A stretch of 64,000 nt of DNA from Dryas octopetala (taxonomy: Eukaryota > Streptophyta > Magnoliopsida > Rosales > Rosaceae). Positions 57,063-64,000 of the stretch are shown in pieces (position 1 is the stretch's first letter; every line of letters starts with the position of its first letter). The position numbers and the translations under genes are program-made. The notes under the pieces were generated by a model. That model did not search any database, was not told the origin of the DNA, and saw only the letters and a list, made by a program, of their open reading frames with translations. The stretch covers positions 3,239,825 to 3,303,824 of the forward strand of contig OY992836.1 in the NCBI GenBank assembly GCA_963921425.1. Reading direction: 5' to 3'.

Positions 57063-58600
57063 TCCTTCCATCATTGAACCACCCAAGCTATATCTCAAAT
57101 CATTACCTGATAACCTCAAGTATGTGTTTTTAGGATCTTCCGATACCTTTCCAGTGATCATAGCCTCCGATTTAGATGTTAAGCAAGAATGTAAGCTTGT
57201 GGAAGTTTTGAAGGAACATAAGGAAGTCATAGGTTGGTCGATAGCTGAGATCAAAGGCATTTCCCCATCATTGTCGTGCATAGGATCCACTTAGAGGACA
57301 ATTCCAAGACTTCTTGTTAGCCCCAAAGACGTTTGAACCTTGCCATGAAGGAAGTAGTGAGGAATGAGGTTTTGAAATTGTTGGATGTAGGTGTCATTTA
57401 CCCCATTTCCGATAGTCATTAGGTGAGTCCTGTTCAAGTTGTTCCCAAGAAATCTAGTATCACTATTGTAAAAAATAATGACAATGAATTGATTCTCATG
57501 CTAGTGCAAACTGGTTGGCGTGTGTGTATAGATTATAGGAAATTGAACACTGTCACTAGGAAAAACCGTTTCCCTCTTTTATTCATTAACCAAATGCTTG
57601 AGAGGTTAGTCGGTCATGCCTATTATTGTTTCCTTTATGATTTTTCCGATTATAACAAAATTCTCATAGCACCCGAGGACCAAGAAAATATCACTTTCAC
57701 TTGCCCATTTGGCACTTTTGCCTACCGTCGCATGTCCTTTGGGTTATGTAATGCGCTCGCCACCTTTCAAAGGTGCATGATTTCCATTTTTTTTCGACAT
57801 GTTAGAGCGATTCCTTGAAGTTTTTATGGATGATTTTTCCGTTTTTGGATCCTCTTTTGATGAATGTTTGCATCATATTTCCTTGGTTTTAATTTGTTGC
57901 AAAGAGAAAAATCTTATTTTAAATTGGAAAAAATGCCACTTTATGGTCGAAAAGGGTATTTTGTTAGGGCATGTCATTTCTTCTAAGGGAATTGAGGTTG
58001 ATAAGGCTAAAGTTCATTTAATTTCTAATTTTCGCATCCACAAATTGTTAGAGAAATTAGATCATTCTTAGGACATTCTGGTTTTTATCGAAGATTCATC
58101 AAAGATTTTAGCAAAATTTCAAGTCCTTTGTGCAATTTACTTGCCAAAGATTCTTCATTTGTCTTTGATAATGATTGTGTTCGTGCCATTCATAAACTTA
58201 AGACTTTATTGACCTCTGCCCCTATATATCATTAGACCTCTTGTGTGGAGTGAGCCTTTCGAAATAATGTGCGATGCATCCGATTACGCCATAGATGCCG
58301 TAAGAAAGACCCTCACTGATGCCCAACTCAAATATTCCACCACTGAAAAAGAACTGTTGGCTGTTGTCTTTGTGCTATAAAAGTTTAGGTCTTACCTTTT
58401 AGGCACTAAGGTTATTGTTTATTCCGATCATGCAGCCTTGAAATACCTTTTGTCTTTTTATAAAAAAAGATGATAAATCCCACCTAATCCGTTGGATCTT
58501 TTTGCTCCAAGAATTTGACATAAAAATCCGTGACAAAAAATGGTTCGCAAATGTGGTTGTCGACCATCTCTCTAGGTTGATAGTTGAGTCATGTGAGGAG
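57063..58600 (+). pseudogene. Gypsy reverse transcriptase and RNase H remnant
   Basis: Resumes with LPSIIEPPKLYLKSLPDNLK and reads into Gypsy reverse transcriptase: SPVQVVPKKS, RVCIDYRKLN, FTCPFGTFAYRRMSFGLCNA, then the FMDDFSVFGSSFDECL box and GHVISSKGIEVDKAK. RNase H wording (CDASDYAIDAV, TEKELLAVV) follows at 58260-58380. The first catalytic box reads FLYDFSDYNKI. Multiple stops (for example 57421, 58070, 58378) and frameshifts break it. Confidence 0.88.
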
Positions 58601-59160
58601 TCCATTCCCATCACCCAAACATTTCATAATGAGCAACTTATGCTTGTTTCCCAAACATCATGGTATGCGGATATTGTGAATTTCTTTATCACTAATGAGA
58701 TACCTTCCCATTGGATTAAGGAAGATAAATTTAAGTTTCTAACTAGGGTCAAACATTATTTTTGGGATAATCTGTACTTGTATAAGTATTGCCCCGATCA
58801 AATTATTAGGATATGAGTCCCGATTAGTGAGCAATCCAATGTCATTTCCTTTTGCCATGACCATGGTTGTGGGGGCCACTTTAGTGCTAAGAAAACCGCC
58901 GCCAAGATCCTTCAAAGTTGTTTCTATTGCCTTCCATTTTCCATGATGCTCATGTGTATTGTCAATCTTGTGAGAGTTGTCAAAAGTTAGGAAGTCTTAC
59001 TAGGAGAAACATGATGTCTTTAAACCCAATCTTTGTTGTAGAAATCTTTGATGTTTGGGTCATTGATTTTATGAGACATTTTCTAATTCATTTGGCAATT
59101 TGTACATACTTGTGGATGTGGATTATGTGTTCAAGTGAGTAGAGGCAATTGCATGTAAAA
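58601..59160 (+). pseudogene. Gypsy integrase remnant, truncated
   Basis: The integrase zinc finger is recognisable (GGHFSAKKTAAKILQS, then HDAHVYCQSCESCQKLG) and leads into IFDVWVIDFM at the start of the catalytic core, then the sequence loses similarity by about 59200. A frame change lies near 58925. Confidence 0.8.
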
Positions 59161-59215
59161 CGAATGACCATAGGGTAGTGGTTCACTTCTTAAAAGAAAA
59201 CATTTTCACTTGATT

Positions 59216-59679
59216 TGGGACCCCACGCGTTATCTGATATGTTCATAAATTCACATCCTCATTTGATTAAAAGTTTTAAATTTCATTTAGTTTTGTGTTT
59301 TTGGCTTTCGAGCAATAAAATGAGAAATTTCACCATTTATTATTCTTAATAAATTTTGACATGAATCCAATTGGAGATAGAAGCTATCACCTGGAAATGA
59401 TTCTAGATTAAATTTCGTGACATTTGAAGACTTCTAAAGTGTTCATTTTGAATTTTAAAGTCAGCCCAAAACTGCACGAGAGGAGAACTGAGTCAGATGC
59501 ATTGTGTGGGGCATAACGTTTTGGTCCGAGCTTGGATTGAGGCACATAATATATAGTTGGAAAGAACACATCCAATGCTTTCTATTGATATATAAAACGT
59601 AAATTTCTGAGTTGGTTAAGGCCTCCAAATGGCTCTCCAAAGACAACTCAGAAATCCTGTCAGCAAAAGGACAAAGTAG
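59216..59679. other. Unassigned retroelement-like DNA before the CACTA end
   Basis: No coding region. The stretch 59460-59540 (CCCAAAACTGCACGAGAGGA, then a GGGCATAACGTTTTGGTCCG segment) is worded like the non-coding part of plant LTR elements, but I could not place ends. Confidence 0.35.
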
Positions 59680-59851
59680 CACTACAAGAAAACTGGTCAT
59701 ACACCACGCCTCCCCAGCAGTGGTATATGCTTACAAATACCACTGACCCCCTGTGGTATTAGAGTATACACCATAGCCATAGTCACAAGAAAGGTATCAG
59801 TGGCCGTTGCGGGTGTATCGAAAAGTCTACTACCACTGGATAGATGGTTGT

Positions 59852-62795
59852 TGACAGAACAGCCCCCGAATTCCACCCTGAAACCCAGAGAGGTCCTGCG
59901 GGAGTCCAAAATCAAGAAAAATCCTATCGAAAATTCGGCAGAACCTCCCCTGAAAATGGACTAACCTAGAAATTTCAAAACCTGTTAAAAACACTTCTAA
60001 ATCAGCAACCACCTCTACCACAACCAAAAAGTTCTTATTCACCAAGGCACATGATAATCAGAGCAAAAATAAACTTCCATTACAAAATAAAAGTTATCTC
60101 CACAACTTAAGGGAAATGACGCCGAAGATCTGAAAGTCCTGCCTCGACGTGGTACGGCCCAACTTCAGCGATCTATAACACCTGGGGGAAAATGTTATAA
60201 ACAAAATAAAGAAAATGTGAGATAACTCTCAGTGAGTGGACAAGATATAAAAACAAGACATTAAGTTATTCATCCGTTCAAATTCCTTTAAAATCAAATC
60301 TCCTTTAAGACCTCACATCACTCTTTGAAATCCCCCAGTTTTAAAACCATTTCACAAGTCTATTTCAAAATCTCCTTATAAACCACGAATCATGCTTAGA
60401 GTATGAGAAAAACATATGAACATAAAACTATTTCGAATCCTCAGAAATGCCCAATGCATAAGAAAACTCGTAAAATAATAAAATCTGAAGTTGAAAATCA
60501 ATATTTGAAAATAACAAATTCTTAAACTAAAATCGGTACTGTCAATTTATAAATAAATAGTTTAAGCTGAAAACTTTCATCTCAAACACTCTCAATATGC
60601 TGAAAATCAATAAATCTGTTAAATTGAAACCATCACACTTAAAACCTCTGCTGTCATAAAACTCATCACTTAAAATATTTACAAACTGAAAACACACACC
60701 AGTCAGTTACCCATAATATCTGTCATATACGCGCAGAGCCAAGAATCTGTCGTACGCATGCAGAGCCACAAATTCTGTCTTACGTGCACGCAGAGCCAAC
60801 CCCCAAAAGGTCAAGCATCACGACACACGGCCCAAAGCCTATGTGTGTGCCGCAATGGGTCCCAAAGACCTATTCAATCTGATAACTTGGAGGGTACTGA
60901 AAGACGATTTAAAACTATTTTTCCCATAACCAAACATAATGTCTTTTCCACTAATAAAGAACATTTTTATAACATTTCAAAAACTTTAAATCCTCAAAAC
61001 AAATGCATAAACACAACTTAAAACAGTCCTCAATAAAATCACATTCAAAAACATAAAACAAAACAAATCAAATCTTTCGTTCATATACTAAAATATGAAA
61101 TAACTCATACGTGTAAAATAAGAAACTAGTTTCAACATCCAACAAGAAGAAATTTATTTGCAGTAGCATTTGTAATCTAAAATTTAATACCATTAATCAA
61201 ATCCCAAAATCAACTTCAAAACATTAAATATAAATTAATTGGTGATATTTCCAAAAACTCTTAGAAAAACCAAAAGTCTATTTTAAACTTCAATTTCTCA
61301 ACTAAAAATTGACATATCAAAAATAGATAATGAATTTCATAAATCATTTAAAGAAATAAGAGTCCACTCACAATTTAACCGATCAACGTCTAATCCTTTC
61401 CGGAATACGTTCTCATCTCACGATCTCTTATTGTTCGTCACTAGAAATAGCCAAAAGACAAAGCTCCATCCACCCAAAACACAACGGAGCCTGGATTTTG
61501 TCTCTGAGAGTCCCGGGGAAGCTGGTTGGCGCGAAAACTATTCAACCCGCCACCACGAGTGGCGGAAATCAAAGGTGGCAGGGGTAGCCTGACCTGAAAA
61601 TTACCCAATTTCAACTCCAATTAATCTTAATTGCACAATGGAACCTTCAATTGCACAATAAAAACTCGAATTCAAGACTAATTTCAAGAAATTTGAAATA
61701 AGCATAAACCCTAAAATCGAATTTTCAATTTCTCAAAATTGGACGTGCCCACCTTAGGGGAAAGATTACCCATACCTCGAGGATCGTTTTTGACAACTGG
61801 ACCGACCGCCAAAAGTCGCCGGAAACGGCCAAAATCGGCAGTGTAGCCGACGGTGGAGATTTGGTTTCCCGAGCTCATTGCTCCATCGTGGAGCATCGTA
61901 TAAACGAACGGAGACCATGGCTAGACTCACCATGACGAGGGGAACAAAGCCCAGTAGGTCGGGCCATCCAATTTCTGCCGGAACAGTGAGATCGCGGTGG
62001 CGCAGCCGCAACTTTGCTGGCTTGCTGCGCTGTCGTGGGTGGTCGGATGGCTGATCCGAGACCACCAATAAAAAGGTATCATCGATAGCTTTCCAACGCC
62101 ACCAAGAACGCCTGAATCGGAGGTCGGGAGCAAGAGTTATAGCCGGTCAAAGTTTGGTCAAGAGGAGAGGATGAGAGAGAAAAGAATTCGGGAAGAGAGA
62201 GAGAGAATGCACGGGAGGGAGAGAGAAATGAGGAGAGAGAGAGGTTTCTGACTTTTTTTGGGTTTTAAAAACTCACTTTTGTATAAATTACAAGTTTGAC
62301 ACTCACTTCAAAAGCCCGTATCTTTCAAACCGTAACTCCGATTTACGCGTGCTTCGTGTCTACGAACTCGTAGACTCGAGACCTATCCAACGTGCCCAAA
62401 GTCAAAGACGAAAGCCCACTAAATTTAAAAGTCAACATTGAGTCAAGCCCAATTTAAAACAAAAATACATAAAAAATCAAATCAAAACCCTTTTTATTTT
62501 CCAAATAAATTCCCAAAATTATCAAAATAAATTCTCAAAATATTTAGAATAAATTCTTGAAAAATACAGGGTCTCACAATTTAAAATGTAATACTTTAAG
62601 TCGATAAGTTTTTAATAGTGTTAAATCAATTGTCAGTGAACACACCAAATAAATTCTTAAAACATTTTTAAAGTAATTTAGTGCCAAAAAAATTTCCGAG
62701 GTCTTTCACATTTCGTTTCCTTATAAAATCTCTTAAAATATACAAAGTTAAATAAAATTTTAAATTTTCAAAGAAATTTGGTTCGGGTCGTTACA
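59852..62795 (-). repeat. Solo LTR, 2.9 kb, inside the CACTA element
   Basis: TGTAACGACCCGAACC... to ...CTGTTCTGTCA on the minus strand, flanked by a perfect 5-bp duplication GTTGT (59847-59851 and 62796-62800). There is no internal domain, primer site or second LTR, so it is the product of LTR-LTR recombination. A TATA-like TTTATAC (plus about 62281-62287) precedes a CT-rich leader, suggesting minus-strand transcription. The opening wording is common in plant Gypsy LTRs. Confidence 0.85.
60719..60800. repeat. Three imperfect tandem units in the solo LTR
   Basis: CGCAGAGCCA(A/C)(G/A)AATCTGTC-like units of about 28-30 bp, with CGCGCAGAGCC, CATGCAGAGCC and CACGCAGAGCC variants in a row. Confidence 0.65.
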
Positions 62796-62800
62796 GTTGT

Positions 62801-64000
62801 GGCATTTGATCAGCGGGTCCCCCTTCTTCTTTTGTCTGACACTCTATCTTTACTTTTTGTTAAAATATTATGTTTATTTCTAAATAAAATTTTCTTTTTA
62901 AAATCCCATTTTTCATTTTTCATTTTAGAATCCCATTTTTCATTTTAAATTTAATTTTAATATTAATTTGGCCACCCAACCCTTGCAACATGCCAGCATC
63001 TTTGAGCATGAAATCTGAAACTTCTGAAGCCTACACTTTCTTATCTAAGTAATCCCAACAGTCAATGTTTACTTTCCTTTCCTTGGAGACCCTGCAGATG
63101 AAACATATATATTAGCTAACCATTATAACTCAGCAAAAGAACTTAGTAAATACAATGGTCCACTTTATGTGATTCCAAAAGTCCAACAATAGGAAAAAAG
63201 AAATCCAAAATCATCTAATATTTATAGCAAACCCAATTCGATGAAAAAAAAAAGGGAAAAGAATAAAGAAATCTTAAATATACATCCTCCATGTTTAACA
63301 ACCAGTTCTTGAAGAAAAAAATAAACTCTGTAAAATAAAAATCAGAGAAACAAAAGACCCAAAAAATAAAACCCTTACCCAAATCGTCATCCATTTGGAG
63401 CAAACCCGATCATCATTTTTGTAATGAGAAATTGAAACTGTAAAAAAAAAAATCGTAAATCCAAATCCTTCATGCTTAACAATCCATTCTTGAGAAGAAA
63501 AACAAAAATTATAAAAATAAAAGCCAAAATTGAAGAACATCACACCTAATGCCGAACAAGAAGTTCCCATGTTTCTTTTTCTGCTTTGAGAGAAGAAGAA
63601 TTGTGCTGCTGTACTAGCTGGGGAGACGGGTGAGAGAGAAAGGTATGAAGGCTGAGAGAGAAAAGGGTAAATAGTTCATTCTTATTAAGAAAATAGATAA
63701 CTAAAAAGTGATAAAATGAAAGGGAAAAGAATTTTTTTTGTTGATTAAAGAGCCTCCACTTTGAATTTGGGTCGGAAAACATAATTTAAAATTTAAATTT
63801 CATTCACAAATTTTGAGATTCATTTTCTACTGGGCTATGATTAAAATCATTAAATGCTTGGAAGATTTTCAATGCAACTTTTTAAACTCTAAAATAAATA
63901 TTTTATGTTTGGGAGGTTCCCCATGACAAATTTTTTGATCAGAACACTAAATTTGGATATAAAGGGAGATTTGAAACTCATATACCACAGGTAGTGTGAT
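62801..64000. other. CACTA interior, non-coding
   Basis: AT-rich, no recognised protein. Two imperfect copies of a segment (TCCATGTTTAACAACCAGTT near 63289 and TTCATGCTTAACAATCCATT near 63470) form a diverged tandem duplication of about 180 bp. ORFs on the minus strand here look like chance. Confidence 0.45.

Larger units (their letters stand above)
44600..59215 (+). mobile_element. Decayed Gypsy (Athila-like) retrotransposon split by a SIRE-like element
   Basis: Gag, protease, reverse transcriptase, RNase H and part of integrase follow in Gypsy order on the plus strand, with the sequence at 47006 continuing in frame at 57063 after the SIRE-like insertion is removed. Stops and frameshifts are spread throughout. 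No LTR could be recognised at either side, and integrase breaks off near 59200, so this is an internal remnant. Gag and protease wording resembles the Athila lineage. Confidence 0.85.
59680..64000. mobile_element. CACTA transposon, left end, running past the window
   Basis: Begins with the CACTA terminus CACTACAAGAAAACTGGTCA. The next 170 bp hold many short subterminal motifs in both orientations (GCAGTGGTAT, ACCACTGA, GTGGTAT, ATCAGTGG, ACCACTGG). The element is split by the solo LTR at 59852-62795 and resumes at 62801. The last bases (ATATACCACAGGTAGTG) resemble the subterminal motifs again, so the other end may lie just outside. No transposase gene is seen. Confidence 0.65.

Noticed and set aside
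1-64000. tRNA, rRNA or snoRNA genes
   Set aside because: No cloverleaf or box elements were recognised by eye on either strand; tRNA-like matches are retroelement primer sites. A covariance-model scan would be needed to exclude them fully.

Overview
This is nuclear DNA of a flowering plant, almost certainly a woody or large-genome eudicot. The host genes are split by GT-AG introns, one is a nuclear gene for a chloroplast photosystem I subunit, and most of the sequence is layered transposable elements (TEs). The species cannot be named from sequence alone. No bacterial, organellar or CRISPR features were seen.

Host genes. Three look intact. (1) A GONST1-type nucleotide-sugar (GDP-mannose) transporter, + strand, 8 coding exons between 4683 and 14781; introns 3 and 4 are swollen by miniature elements, a nested Copia/LINE/TRIM complex and microsatellites. 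(2) PsaN, the lumenal photosystem I subunit N, + strand, 3 exons, 36527-37593. (3) A GH28 polygalacturonase-like glycosidase, - strand, 5 exons, 43077-38573, tail to tail with psaN.

Mobile DNA, left to right. 1-2390: ends of two Copia elements, one of a SIRE-like type. 15586-23213: a small inverted-repeat element split by a 7.45-kb Mutator-like element (MULE). The MULE carries a FAR1-type zinc finger/MULE transposase fused to an OTU-type protease (+ strand), a convergent plant-mobile-domain gene (- strand), and an array of about 20-bp hairpins near each end. 26357-30450: a complete but decayed hAT element with an 8-bp target duplication, inside an older LTR-like repeat. 33726-34490: a second copy of the small inverted-repeat element, itself split by another miniature element. 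43969-44162: a CACTA-type miniature element. 44600-59215: a decayed Gypsy (Athila-like) element split by a 10-kb SIRE-like Copia element with a perfect 5-bp target duplication. 59680 to the window end: one end of a CACTA element split by a 2.9-kb solo LTR with a perfect 5-bp target duplication.

The most unusual system is the MULE. Its two genes converge, its OTU domain is in the transposase gene, and hairpin arrays lie inside intron 1 of the transposase gene and just upstream of the mobile-domain gene. The transposase gene has one apparent single-base frameshift, whereas the mobile-domain gene reads through intact. All coordinates and splice sites were read by eye, with family assignments from recognised motifs; no database search was run.
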